Notes: generated from the sequence alone by a model not told the origin. 64,000 bases of DNA from Akebia trifoliata (GCA_017979445.1 CM030714.1:5766001-5830000), one strand, 5' to 3'. Positions 11,301 to 21,810 are shown, counted from the first letter of the stretch. A program made the numbers and translations.

Positions 11301-13312
11301 ACCCAAGAATAGACAATACCCTATGGTGGATCTCTTATCTGAAGAAGAACCTACCCAATTTGCATCCATATACCCTTATATGCAAGTATGTCCATTTGAC
11401 TTGTACACATCCCGATGAGCCTTTCAAGTATCTAAAAATACATCGAAATGCTACTCAATGAGGTATTTTAGGAGCTTCCATAAATTGACTAACAATACTT
11501 ATTGCAAATAAAATGTTCGGTCTGGTAATGGTGAGGCAATTCAACTTCCCAACAAGTCGCTTATACCTACTAGGATATTAAAAAATATTTTCCTAGTTAA
11601 TAATCAACTTCTATTTTGGATCCATGGGAGAATCCACAAATTTAGACCCAAGTAAATCAGTCTCATCTAATAAATCTAAGGTATACTTTCTTTGTGAGAG
11701 ACTAATATCACTAGCTGAATGTGCAACCTCAATACCAAGAAAGTATATCAGCTTACCCAAATCCTTAGTATGAAACTTTTGCTAAAATAATGTTAACTTT
11801 TCAAATCCAACAACATCACTGCCTGTCAATACAATATAATACATATGTACAACTAGAAGAATATACCCGCTAATGGATGTAAGACTTAAATCTTGAATTG
11901 GTGATGAAACCTGATGAGCAACGGGTTTACCATGTCTATCCTAACAATAGTCTATTGTATGTCCATTAAGACCGCAATGGGTAAACTTACGGTTCCACAG
12001 CCTCCTCCTGAATCTCTACTGCCACGACAACCTCTTTGACTATCAAGACCACGGCTTTCGTGATCTCCTAGAATCGCTAAAGTTGATTGAGTACTACCAA
12101 CATTGCCACTATCTGATAATGTGGTTCTCTTAAGTCAAGAGAAAACATTTGTATGAGTGGAAGATACTGGCTACCCAGTATATGAGATATAACTACCTTA
12201 TATTCTGGTCTGAGAAAAGAAAGGAGTCGAATGACATCCATATCTTTACTCTATTTTTTTCATCATGTGGATATCACTAGTATAATAGATTGGTACTGAT
12301 TAAGTTCTTCACGCATTCACATAATAGAAGCAAAAAAACTTGCTTTAGGTCTTATCATCTTGCTGTAGTGAAAAGTACTCCTATTTGTGCTCATAAATCT
12401 AAGTGATGTTATTTGATCCAGAATCATGTGTTTCACGAGTTCTCATACATTTTTTGTGGTGTCCATGAATATAAAGTTTGCACTGATCTAAGGTTCCATG
12501 ATGTTCCACAGTCATATAACAATCTAAGCATCTTCTTGCTCACATCATTCGGATATTTGAAAGTAGACTTATCTGTTAGTAAGTGACTGTGTTTCCCCTT
12601 TTCCTTCAAAAACATTTCTACTGCTTTCCATTAAGGCTGATGGAAGTCATTTGAAGCCCCACAAGGTCTTGAGAAATCTCTTCTAGTAAACTCGCACAGG
12701 AGAGAAGAGGTTGAAGAAATGATTTTAGGGCTCAAACGAACTCAAGCATTACTATAAATACCTTTCACCACACCAGAGGACCACAAAACTTACCCAAAAA
12801 TAGTGCCAACCGTTAAAAATTTCTTGGATCCGCTCACGTAAGGATCTATACATAGCCACAACCACAATCGTACCTCCACATAGAAGATAAAATGCAAGCT
12901 CTTCATTAACCTTCAATCAGATCAAAGAAGAATATGATTTTCTTATGAATCAATAGAGAAACAGTAAAAATAATAAGGAAAAAAAAAACACTTGTGATGT
13001 GTTCTAATGGCATGTAGATAAAGAGTTTGAGAAAGAAAATAGAAGAAGAGATTGAAGAAACGTGGGGGGGTCAAAATTGACTCAAGCCCTAGCCGCACAA
13101 TCTATTATATATCATAACCAAATAACAAAAGAAAGAAAGAAAGAAAAAAAAAAACGGTACTACCCCTACTAATAATAACTTATTACTCATACAGGTCGCT
13201 TTGATGGGTTGAACTTTAAAAGATAAAAGAATGTTCATTTTATGCTCTGTGACGCTCAATTGAAATGGAAAAAAGATGATCTAGATTCCCAAGATTACAT
13301 ACTCAATGCAAT

Positions 13313-13345
<33 letters not shown>

Positions 13346-16300
13346 ATGTGTGTATTTTTGTGTGTAAAAGGAATGATAATGATGCATTTGAAGTTTTCAA
13401 AACTTATAAAGTAGAAGTAGAAAGCTGGTTATAAAAAATTAATATATTAAGTAGGGATAGTGTTGATGTATGTGGCTCATATTGAGTAGAACACGTATGT
13501 AAAGAATACAGGCAGATGCCGGAGTGAAGCCGGAGTGGAGAGAGGAGAGTTTTGTGTTTCAGCTTCTCGCTCTTGTGGATGTTGGCACACTGCCAAATCA
13601 CGTTAAATCTGTGTGTTTTTTATTTTCTTTCTTGTTTTCCTCTTTTCGTATTATTCATCATAATTGCCGCACATAGCACAATAGATAGAGGAGGAGAATT
13701 TGTCGCTTATGAATTTTCATATTATTGTGAAAAACATGAAATAGTAAATAAAAAATATGCCCCTAAAACACCTCAACAAAATGGTGTAGCAAAACGTAAG
13801 AATAAGACTTTAATATAAAAGGTTTACTCTATGTTCAGTTTACTTATGAATTTATGGGGTGAGGCTTTGTTTTCAACATGTCATATTTTTAATATAATGT
13901 CTTATCATAAAAATAATAAGACACCATATGAGTTATTGAAAAGTAAAAAATAAAAAATAAAAAAACTTAAAATACTTCAGAGTATAGGATTGTTTAGATT
14001 ATATTAAAAAACCAAATGATAAAATTATAAAGTTGAGTTCAAAACATATAAGTGTGCCTTGTAGGATATGCTCAAAATAGCAAAGCATATTGTTTCGTAA
14101 AGCTAGAAGATGTGTAATGATAGAATCTATAGAAACATATTTTGAAACTCTTTAAAAAAATACGACTCCTCAAAGAAAACCTCATAGTATACCAGCTATG
14201 ACATTCATTCATAATAAAATTGGGTAAGACCCAAATTACATTGAATTGATGTAGAAGGAATATCAAATGCTATAAGCCATGGGACAATGGCTTATAGAAT
14301 TTGATGTTCCTTCTTCAAAAACTTTCATGGTTCATGACTATGGTTAGGCCATGGTCAACAAAGATCCGGGACTTTCATTATATGATTGAGAAAATACAAC
14401 TAAGTGACCAATTTCCATTGCCCTATTGAAGCCCAAGCCCAAACAAGAATTCAAGACACTTACCAAACACTCTCCAGGTTCTTGGATGAGACTTCTAGTC
14501 CTAGAGAACCCTGTTGAATAAAAATACATGGTCAAACCGTAAAATACCTTCACAAGTAAACTCTGACAAGAAAAATTAACAAGTTTTGATTGCTATTTAG
14601 GACATGAAAAGAAAAAAAAAATGATAACTAATTATGATTAGACCAAATTCTTTTCAACAGTTCTTAATCTCTTTTTATCATGATTTGATTGTTTTGTTTT
14701 TTTATACTTCAATTCATCATTGACCTCGTTTGGAATACAATTTCTTTTAGTAAGTTTTCTCATTCCATCATTTATGGATTGTTGTTTGGCTCTGCTGTCC
14801 TGAATCAATTAGAAAAGTGCAACCCAAACCCTTGGTGTTCTTTTTCCACAGAGACTATTCATAGGAATTCTGTGTTTGTCCCTCTCTAGAACTGAACGTC
14901 ATATCGATATATGTGATCAGAGAAATTTCAATATCAGCTTCTATGATTTCTATAAATCCTTAGTATTTAGTGTTGTTATTGTTACTTCAGTTATATGTTT
15001 TGTATTTCACTTGATGTCTTTAGTGTGATAAGAAGGAATAAACTTTTATTATTCTTCTATGCAATTAGCTCTAGCACAACTGAACATTATGGTGTTGCAC
15101 ACTCCACAACTATGTTTGATATGACATGAACACAATGATGATCTGGCAAGTGGCAACTACACATGAGATGCAAATATTGTAGATTTTTTATGCTAAAATA
15201 TAATGATAGTTGTAAGAGACTGAGAGCAATGTTCTTTCCATGATTTCCCACTTAGAATATGCATCTATGGTGGGATATGGACAAAGGTTCCTTCCATATT
15301 CCCTCTTTTGAAATGAGTTCTTTTTTTTTTTTTTTTGCACGGATTATTAAGGTTTCTATAGAACCCTGTTGTTTGAAAATCATTATCATTAAAGCCTTAT
15401 CCCAATTTTGGGTGGGCTGAATGAATCTTGTTCCCCCTTTGAATTCTATCTAAATCCATGTCTTCAGTTTTTGCAAGTGTGTTCATATCCGTTCAAAGTA
15501 GCTCAGTCCGCATTTTTCTGTTTTTGAGAAAATACTATTTCAAAAGTCTCTCTTGCATTGGATGCTTTCCTTTTAGTCCAACTGCATATCACTTCAGTTG
15601 GGTTTTCTTCTAATTGTTAATTTTCTATTAAACACAGAGTATGGGTACTGGTGTACTGTTAAGAGTAACTTAAATGCTAAATTATGAAGTTAAAAATAGC
15701 ACTATTTGGAGCATCTGCAAAGCGGAGATTACGACACCCTGCTCATTATATAAACTAACATTTTGAGTAAATTGGAGCATGGTATTTGCAATCCCAAATC
15801 ATAGCCTACTAAAAGTTTGTATTCTTACAGTACTTAAAGTTCCATTACATTTCAGTGTTTTGGTGTACAAAAAAGTGAAATGGAATCGAAACATATTGGC
15901 AATTTGGAAACATTCCATTTAAATTTTGAAACTAGTTTTATTTCATACAATTAAATGAAAATTAGAAATAACACTCACAATTTTTCACATTGTTCTGTAT
16001 TAGAAGTTCTCTGAGAAATTCTGAAATGAACGGTGTACATTGGAACATTACTTTTTATGACATTATAGCCTTCTAGTTCCCAATCCCCCACTACCCACCC
16101 GTTCAAATCCACAAACTTGAATGGGGAAAGAGTATCTTACCTTTTTTAAATAGAAGAAGAATAGTTTTTTTTTAAAGCTAATTTTTCATATTGCCAAGAA
16201 GTTCATCAGCATATTTTCATCTTGTTACTTGAAACTGTCTAGTTATGGAATGATTTGATATGTATTTTATGGTCTCTGTCTCAGGAGAAAACTCATAAGC

Positions 16301-19011
16301 TTAATGGATCATCTCCACTTGATTTTTCTGGACAAATAAAAGCTTCAAGTGATAAGAGATCAGCAAAGGATATGTCAGAAACTGTTTCTATCCCGAAAAA
16401 GAAATCATCAATCATGAAGAGTTCATCTGTGCAAAATAAGCTGAAAATTAGTAGAACACCCGAATATCCTGTTCACAGCATTCTGAAGAATCAGAGAAGA
16501 GTCGTTTCTGGCCAGAAATCCTCTGCAATAAGCAGCATACAGGGTGATTATCAAACAAATCCCCATCATGTTCAACGATCAAACAGGCATGTTCGGTTTT
16601 CGGGGAAGGATTACATACTTGGACCAGCAAAGAAAAAAATTTCTTTCATTGGGCTTCCTCAAACAAACAGTGTTTGTGAAGCATTTTCTGATTCAGTGGA
16701 GGTTTCATTAGTTAATTGCCTCCCTGAGGAAGGCAATCAAGGTTTACGTCCGGAGGTGAATGGAGTTGTTGCAGTCAATGTTATGAATGGAATGGGAGTC
16801 CAATCTGCAAATGAAAAGGAAAGTTTGGAGGATGATCGTAGACACACTGATCTACCAACTTTTGCGAACCCAAATAGTTTGAGTTGCCAAGAGAAAGAAA
16901 AGGTTCCGTTAGTTGACTCAGTTGATGAAGCCCAGGATTTTCACCATCATGAAAATTTCCAAATGTTTAATCAAGGTAGCTCAAGGACATCATGTAGTCC
17001 TTCATATGCCAGCATTCCAAGACTCCTCGATTGTAATTCAAAGGGAGTGTTGAATCCCAATGTGGAAGCTCAAGCAAATGGAATTGTCGAAGGACCACCC
17101 AATACAATCAGAAGCCTCACTGATCCTTTTTCCATTCCAATGCCAAGATCTAGTGCAATGGGTTCACTTTCTAACACAGATACAACTTCAAAAGTGACTG
17201 GGGGGCACCCACATCAGTCTCAAACCACCACACAAAACTCAAACAATTGTGCTTTGCAGTACCAGCAATTTTTCCATCTTTCACCCGTCAATCTCATGCC
17301 TGGTTTAGGTTCCTCAGTAGAGTGGAATAAGCAGGAAACAGCTGTGTGCAGGGACAAGTGCATTGATGAAGATTTCATCGGTTTGCCACTTAATTCACAA
17401 GGAGAACTCATCAAGTTGAATTCAAGTGGTAAAGGAGGGTTTAATCAGCCAAAGAATCAAAACACAAGGATGGGTTCATCAATTAGCTTCCCTGTTCAAA
17501 ATCTTGTCGAACCTAAGAATATCATGGGTCATCCAAATGTAAAAGAGAGTCCACAAGTGCATGTATCGTCTAGGGTAAACAACCATTCCATCCGTCAGTT
17601 GGGTTTAGACCTTAACCTTATGAATATCTCTTCTTGTGGGTGTGGACAATATAAGCAAACTCGGGATCTAACCGAAAAGGAAAAGTTTCAGTTGGGGGAG
17701 AATTCAGACCATGGGTTTCTGCCTACTACTCAACCAACAATGCGGCTGATGGGTATAGATGTTGCAGTTGGTAGAAGTAACAAAGAAGTCCAAGGTATTG
17801 CAGATGGAAAGAAATGGACTGATAAAGAAATTATAAGAGACAGCAGACATTGTCAGCAGGAATTGATTGTAAATCCAGTATTAGAAAAGTCAAAAGATGC
17901 TACAATTGATTCATTAGAACCTCGAAGAAATCCTCTCTCTCCAATCTTCTCACAGATGAAATCTTTAGGTCCTCGATCCTCTCGCACATACCTCAACCAG
18001 CAAAGAGTGCCACAAAATGGTCCATCCCCTACACTCCCTTCCCAAGGTTTGATGAATAGGACATTGAAGTTCCCCGATAGCCATGTTTCTGGTACCAAAT
18101 CTCCAAAATTATGCTCTCAAATACCCGTCCAAGCACCTACTCAAAATCCATGTCAGCATATGGTTTCAAGTTCTACCCAATTTGGGTGTAACCAAAATCT
18201 GGCTAATGGGGCAAAATCAGCTTTCCAGTTTCCCTACGCAAGTCATAATTCTGGACAGTACGTCCGACCGTCTTGGCCTCAAAGTTCTTCGCAAAGCTTG
18301 CCTCAGTGGATGCTAACTGCAACACAGCAGAACGAAATGCCATTCAGTGCTCCTCCATCAGAAGCTAATGTTTTAGCCATCACTTACCCTTATCATTCAT
18401 CAACGATTTCTAATCAAAACCATCCCAATTCTTCTATTCACCATACCCAAAGTTCAGCTGTTACAACCTCTTTGCCTCAGCGACCACTCATTCCTGTCCC
18501 CCCTGGTTTTAAACCCACCTCTGCCATCCATACAAGTTGTAGAAACAGGACCAAAGTCAAGGGAGGAACAAAGTCCAATTTTTTTCGTATTAAAGCTCCT
18601 GATCTGTCCAAGAAAGCCAAAAAGTGGCACTCAGAAATGCCGGTGATTTCAAGTGCTGTGATGGGGTTGAATAAAAGAGCAAAATTTAATGGTTGCACGA
18701 AATATAACACCGGATCACCTAAACTTGATACATACAGGGATATTGGAAGGGGTGTGGATTATTCCCAAATGGATATTCGTAAGGATGGACTGAGAATTGC
18801 ATCTGGGTTTAATTCTTCTAATGTGGATGGTGCGGTTCGATCAGGTCCCATTAAATTAACTGCAGGAGCAAAGCACATCCTTAAACCAAGTCAAAACACA
18901 GATCAGGATCATTTAAGGCCAACTCATTCAACCATACCTTACAGACCGGTTACCAATTCTGCTCAAGTTTCAGAAATTCAGAAGAAATCAGCAAAGGTTT
19001 ACAAGTTCTAA
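5117..19011 (+). CDS. UBZ4-type zinc-finger protein of unknown function (three exons)
   Basis: Exons are 5117-5148, 5230-5869 and 16285-19011, totalling 3399 nt and about 1132 aa. Junctions are ATACG|GTATGT..TTACAG|AGAGTAC (intron in phase) and CAAAAAG|GTATGA..CTCAG|GAGAAA (phase 0 on both sides). Residues 1-60 carry an N-terminal block with FSIREYALKMRSVDV and WPF. Residues 101-122 form a CCHC finger (C101, C104, H118, C122) like UBZ4 fingers, which bind ubiquitin in other proteins. APKKRSIAEIF and a long lysine-rich tract follow. Exon 3 has HSILKNQ (about 288-294) and RHVRFSGKDYILGP (about 325-338), then a long low-complexity, Ser/Asn/Gln-rich region. I recognise this combination as a conserved but uncharacterised plant family, distantly like HAPLESS8 in its finger. 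Joining exon 3 rests on phase, strand and remembered family layout. Basic tracts suggest a nuclear protein. The function is not known. Confidence 0.85.
5230..5869 (+). CDS. UBZ4 gene, exon 2 (zinc finger)
   Basis: This exon encodes residues 11-224. It holds the finger CPVCKNFTATTVNAVNAH..C and then ERRQMRISKVKSKAPKKRS. An acidic patch (EGGEEEKD) and a K/R-rich tail end exactly at AAG before a GTATGA donor. The high AAG/GAA content explains the long antisense ORFs over this exon, which are shadows. Confidence 0.85.
5870..7955. other. First part of the 10.4-kb intron, unassigned
   Basis: AT-rich sequence with no recognisable exon, RNA gene or transposon domain. Short ORFs such as 6751-6963 have no recognisable motifs. 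I regard it as ordinary intron DNA. Confidence 0.5.
7955..8380. repeat. GCATATGYGAT repeat-family segment plus AC microsatellite
   Basis: Several close variants of GCATATGTGAT/GCATATGCGATC alternate with TATGCTATTTTTGATCA. This resembles the subterminal repeats of the hAT-like insertion at 10113-10770. A GAGTTTATGCATTC word is also shared with that insertion. An (AC)n tract occupies about 8297-8325, followed by a short TA run. Probably a decayed copy of the same element. Confidence 0.5.
8386..8902 (-). pseudogene. LINE RNase H domain remnant (antisense to host gene)
   Basis: On the - strand the frame reads VVKIDIDGSSIGNPRKAGAGCILRD, then AEFNALL, then IIELDSM. After a frame change near 8530 it reads EWDIRHVYREANNTADALA. 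These are the four acidic catalytic positions (D, E, D, D) of plant LINE RVT_3 RNase H domains. The frame is broken, and upstream reverse transcriptase is missing. Confidence 0.75.
8903..10048. other. Intron DNA, unassigned
   Basis: No recognisable gene or domain. Short ORFs at 9285-9494 and 9376-9651 overlap each other on opposite strands and show no conserved motifs. Confidence 0.45.
10049..10900 (-). repeat. Copia 3' LTR, interrupted by a hAT-like insertion
   Basis: Outer parts match the LTR at 13016-13193: TGTAGATTAAGAGTTTGAG on the left and CAAAATTGACTC..CCTAGCC..ACAA on the right. The LTR proper is about 190 bp. The extra 658 bp (10113-10770) is a separate insertion. Confidence 0.75.
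10113..10770. mobile_element. hAT-like non-autonomous element inside a Copia LTR
   Basis: It is flanked by CAGCATTG (10105-10112) and TAGCATTG (10771-10778), an 8-bp duplication with one mismatch, as for hAT elements. The ends are TCAAATGTGATCGCATATG and, in reverse complement, TCAAATAGCATGTGC. Subterminal GCGATTTTGCATAT words repeat. There is no transposase. Confidence 0.65.
11055..11900 (-). pseudogene. Copia reverse transcriptase C-terminus and RNase H
   Basis: On the - strand: TKDLGKLIYFLGIEVA, RYKRLVGKLNCLTITRP, then DANWVGSSSDKRSTIGYCLF, SVEAEYRPMS, CDNQTTIQI and FHERMKHIEIDCH. These are standard Copia RT/RH landmarks. Stops and frame changes interrupt the RT part. The catalytic YVDD box is replaced by HMYY, so it is inactive. 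Confidence 0.85.
11925..12640 (-). pseudogene. Copia gag remnant with zinc knuckle
   Basis: On the - strand, a Gly/Arg-rich stretch (RGCRGSRDSGGG) is followed after a frame change by THCGLNGHTIDYCWDRHGKP. This is the CCHC zinc knuckle region of Copia gag. Farther upstream only a broken gag-like frame remains (12433-12615). It adjoins the RT end directly, showing a large internal deletion. Confidence 0.6.
13016..13193 (-). repeat. Copia 5' LTR
   Basis: This 178-bp repeat starts TGTAGATAAAGAGTTTGAG and ends ATTACTCATACA. It matches the outer portions of 10049-10900. Its inner edge adjoins GTTCTAATGGCATG, a decayed form of the usual Copia primer-binding site. Confidence 0.7.
13315..13345. repeat. 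GT microsatellite
   Basis: A run of about 15 GT units, followed by a few interrupted units. Confidence 0.9.
13672..14140 (+). pseudogene. Copia integrase fragment, sense orientation
   Basis: The + frame reads IDRGGEFVAYEF, then APKTPQQNGVAKRKNKTL, LWGEALFSTCHI, NNKTPYELLK and, after stops, LVGYAQNSKAY. These are landmarks of the Copia integrase core and its downstream region, in order. Several stops break it. It lies 0.5 kb from the antisense Copia element, in the opposite orientation, and is therefore a separate insertion. Confidence 0.85.
14253..14314. repeat. Short near-perfect hairpin
   Basis: Two 28-nt arms (14253-14280 and 14287-14314) pair with two mismatches around the 6-nt loop GGGACA. 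The outer ends are AGAAGGAA and TTCCTTCT and the inner ends are AAGCCAT and ATGGCTT. It may be a miniature foldback or, less likely, a small-RNA precursor. Confidence 0.7.
14400..16284. other. 3' part of the large intron
   Basis: No recognisable gene or mobile domain. It ends with the pyrimidine-rich acceptor TCTCTGTCTCAG used for exon 3. Confidence 0.45.
16285..19011 (+). CDS. UBZ4 gene, exon 3 (large disordered region)
   Basis: This exon encodes residues 225-1132 and ends at TAA. It starts after the acceptor TGTCTCAG in phase 0, matching exon 2. Polar residues dominate throughout, with a proline-rich VPPGFKP near the end, a basic block (KAPDLSKKAKK) and the C terminus KVYKF. The codons just before the stop include a possible donor (AAG|GTTTAC); see the finding at 19001. 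Confidence 0.85.
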   Translation, partial: EKTHKLNGSSPLDFSGQIKASSDKRSAKDMSETVSIPKKKSSIMKSSSVQNKLKISRTPEYPVHSILKNQRRVVSGQKSSAISSIQGDYQTNPHHVQRSNRHVRFSGKDYILGPAKKKISFIGLPQTNSVCEAFSDSVEVSLVNCLPEEGNQGLRPEVNGVVAVNVMNGMGVQSANEKESLEDDRRHTDLPTFANPNSLSCQEKEKVPLVDSVDEAQDFHHHENFQMFNQGSSRTSCSPSYASIPRLLDCNSKGVLNPNVEAQANGIVEGPPNTIRSLTDPFSIPMPRSSAMGSLSNTDTTSKVTGGHPHQSQTTTQNSNNCALQYQQFFHLSPVNLMPGLGSSVEWNKQETAVCRDKCIDEDFIGLPLNSQGELIKLNSSGKGGFNQPKNQNTRMGSSISFPVQNLVEPKNIMGHPNVKESPQVHVSSRVNNHSIRQLGLDLNLMNISSCGCGQYKQTRDLTEKEKFQLGENSDHGFLPTTQPTMRLMGIDVAVGRSNKEVQGIADGKKWTDKEIIRDSRHCQQELIVNPVLEKSKDATIDSLEPRRNPLSPIFSQMKSLGPRSSRTYLNQQRVPQNGPSPTLPSQGLMNRTLKFPDSHVSGTKSPKLCSQIPVQAPTQNPCQHMVSSSTQFGCNQNLANGAKSAFQFPYASHNSGQYVRPSWPQSSSQSLPQWMLTATQQNEMPFSAPPSEANVLAITYPYHSSTISNQNHPNSSIHHTQSSAVTTSLPQRPLIPVPPGFKPTSAIHTSCRNRTKVKGGTKSNFFRIKAPDLSKKAKKWHSEMPVISSAVMGLNKRAKFNGCTKYNTGSPKLDTYRDIGRGVDYSQMDIRKDGLRIASGFNSSNVDGAVRSGPIKLTAGAKHILKPSQNTDQDHLRPTHSTIPYRPVTNSAQVSEIQKKSAKVYKF

Positions 19012-20360
19012 TATTAAGTTAGAATCATTCTTGCAAGTTTGTTAATTGTTTCTATGCAAGCCATGTTTGATAACTATTGTTCTTTTTTTCATGAATGTGG
19101 TAGAGCACTGAATTCTGATGGTGATTCTAATTTCAAAGAAAGCAATTTTGTGAAGCCGAGATATTTGAGCACTGTCAACAAGCTCTGATCATGTTACACC
19201 ATGTGACAACTCTTTAATTGATTCATCAGAAACTTGTCACTCCATTTTGCTATCGTATTCAAATGGTATTAATCAGGTAATTGGACTCTGGTTTCGGGAA
19301 TTTTACATCCTAGAAGAGAGACTTAATATGTTAATCATGTTTGTGTTTTAATATTTTCTTGTTCTTTTGATGTTTTAATTATCATGCCTGAAGTTGTTGT
19401 TTCCAATTTGTAGTTCTTATTGTGTATGTATGCATATAAATGTCAAGAAATGGGTAGAACTTTTATATATATTCTTGATTGATCCACATAAAGTAAGAAA
19501 GAAAAAATAAAGAGAAGAAAATGCACTTCAATTTGTTCTTTTAAGTAGGATCGGAAGACTCGTGAAAAGTGGATTTTCTTTTATTTTTTATTGTATAACG
19601 CTCCAAACACATGTCCATATGTCTACTCTTGAACGCATGTTAATCATAACCAGTTTGTCACTAATCACAAAAAAACTTGTCATCAGGTCTTTGCAAGTAA
19701 ACCGTTTTATTTGATAGAAAGAATCTGCATCATTCTTTTTTCGGATCTTTTCTTTACAACATGATGCTGGATCTTGATATTAAACTTTCATGGAATATTG
19801 AATTCTGTGCATTATAGAATTGAATTTGTTGAACTTTTGGAGAGGTTTGAGAAAGAAAATTAGTTTTCCCTATATTTTTCATGATTAACTAATGAGACAA
19901 TTTGGTAGATATGAGTACACTTTCAATTAATAGAAGATTTAGTCATGGACAGAATTGAATGGAAGAACATGATTCATTTAGCTGATCCTAATTATTTGGA
20001 ATAAGATTTGAATTCAGCTGTGTGATATTACCACTTACAGACTTATCCAACTAATCATTTGTCATTATCATCGAAGTTTCATCCCAACTATTTGGGCATT
20101 CAACAAATCCTATTTTGTAGTTATTATTTTATCATCCCCGTATATTTACAATTATAATGAGAGAAGGGTGAGTATTGTTGATGTAAATACATATTAGTTG
20201 ATTTTTAATTTACAAAAAGCCCTTGTCCTTACATTTCCTTGTCGTTTCTCTACTCTTTGTTGTCACATGATACATACAAAATCGTATACTTGAGGCAAAA
20301 GTCAATCAAAATAAAAATGCAAATCAGAAATAAAGAGAGAACATGGCACATAATTTACGT
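19012..20360 (+). other. 3' flank of the UBZ4 gene
   Basis: Presumed 3' UTR followed by intergenic DNA. An AATAAA lies near 19505 but is not decisive as a poly(A) signal. At 19104 a TAG acceptor could feed a short alternative last exon (see findings). Nothing else is recognised. Confidence 0.35.
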
Positions 20361-20364
20361 GCTT

Positions 20365-20600
20365 CAGCAAGACTGCACAACGTGAAAAAAGCCCATCTTC
20401 AACGGCCCAAGGCCGTAGAATTTTTCATTGTCAATTTTTTTTCTTCGAATGGCCAAAACCGTCACTTATTGAAGGATAGGAGAAATTTGACAGCTCTAAG
20501 CACTCAAATCTTGGGAACGTACATCAAAAATTCAGCGGCCCTAGGCCGTTGGCCTGTCGAATTTTCTAGTTTTCGCGTAGTACTGTCTATGTCCACAAGC
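20365..20600. repeat. Interspersed repeat shared with AG-gene last intron
   Basis: Blocks ACGGCCCAAGGCC, TTTCATTGTCAATTTTTTTT, GGAGAAATTTGACAGCTCTAA, ACATCAAAAATTCAGC and TAGTTTTCGCG recur in the same order at about 62395-62680. The family is unknown and has no coding capacity. The short ORF here is not a gene. Confidence 0.65.
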
Positions 20601-21810
20601 AATGATCAGATCCTTTCACCATTTTCTTGAAAATCAAGATTGCAATATCTGTCATTTCTTCTTTCAAAAGGATAGGAAATGACTTAGTTTCCTAGGTTAG
20701 ATCCTTGTTGGCAATCTCCTGTTTAATTCTTGAAAATTTTGTGAGATTTTCATTTTTTTTTTGTTGAAAATAGTATTCTCTGGATTATTAAACTCTTTTG
20801 AATAATTCACGGATTTTAAGTATGAAAAGAATAAAATGCGTTTTTTACGAATTTAAGAAATTTTATAAAACTCGGCAGAAAAAAAAATGCTGTTATAATT
20901 TATTGTATCTTGTAAAGTGTAAACTTGTAACTTGTGACATGTAACACAAGCCGACTTTGAAGTGGCCATGCTTCAAAAATTTTTAGGAATCCACCTTTTT
21001 AGATGATAAATGTCCCTTTTATCTTTAAAAGAATAATGACATGTCCCTTTACATTTATTTGATTTGTCCCTTGACTTTGGTCTTCTTTTAAAAATCAATA
21101 GAACAATCACCTCAATGTCCTCTTTATCACCACGATCATTATTATCATCACCATTAACACCACCAATTCCATCAGCACCATCACTATTAACATCATTAAC
21201 ATATGGCCGAATTATTGTTTTCATATTTTATAAATGAAACGGATAATACACGTATGAAGCATATGCCACATATTTTCCATTTATTAGATTTTCGGCCGAA
21301 TTTTAGATTGGATTTTTGTAATCGAAAATTGAATAGAACTCGAATTTTTTGCTAACCGAATTTTTTCCGTCTTCCAAATTGCTAACAAGGGGTCAGATTA
21401 GTCCGCTAATTTTTCAAATTTATCAAGGTTTTTTAGTGGTCGGCCTTAATAAATGGTTTTGCTATGTTCTATTGAGTTACTTGGAGGTATGATTGAAGGT
21501 GCCAATTTGCCAAGTTGGTTAAAGTAGGTAATTATCAAAATAAAAGTGAGAACTTATCAATATATTAAACCTAAAACTATTAATTTTTTAACCTTTTGGG
21601 CAAAACATATCAATCATCATAATCTTAATTATATCACAAACTATTGAAGTATGGCTCAAAAACAATTAGGCTCGATCTAAGTATGTTTGTATTTTTGGGT
21701 TGGTCCAAGGTAATTTAGGTTGGACTTGTAACTTATGTAAGTGATCCACTTATGTGGTACTTTTAAAAGGGGTTTTTTTTTTTTTTTTTTTTTTTTATTG
21801 TAAAAAGTCT
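20601..21810. other. Unassigned intergenic DNA
   Basis: AT-rich. A run of GAT/ATC-type trinucleotides near 21120-21200 accounts for the Asp/Asn-rich antisense ORF 20973-21224. I see no gene. Confidence 0.4.

Larger units (their letters stand above)
10049..13193 (-). mobile_element. Internally deleted Ty1/Copia element with both LTRs
   Basis: LTR-like direct repeats lie at 10049-10900 (carrying an insertion) and 13016-13193, each starting TG and ending CA. The flanks are GATCG (10044-10048) and GGTCG (13194-13198), a 5-bp duplication with one mismatch. On the - strand, a purine-rich CTTGAGAGGGAG precedes the 3' LTR, and a degenerate primer-binding site for initiator tRNA lies next to the 5' LTR near 13005. 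The internal DNA keeps a gag zinc-knuckle trace (about 11925-12000) directly next to the reverse transcriptase C terminus (about 11860-11400) and RNase H (11055-11372). Protease and integrase appear to be missing. It lies antisense in the host intron and cannot move by itself. Confidence 0.8.

Noticed and set aside
14253..14314. Calling the hairpin a microRNA gene
   Set aside because: Symmetrical arms and a 6-nt loop resemble a foldback element. No expression evidence is available from sequence.
16448..18710. Antisense and out-of-frame ORFs within exon 3 (16448, 17220, 17853, 18083, 18477)
   Set aside because: Shadows of the long exon; no motifs.
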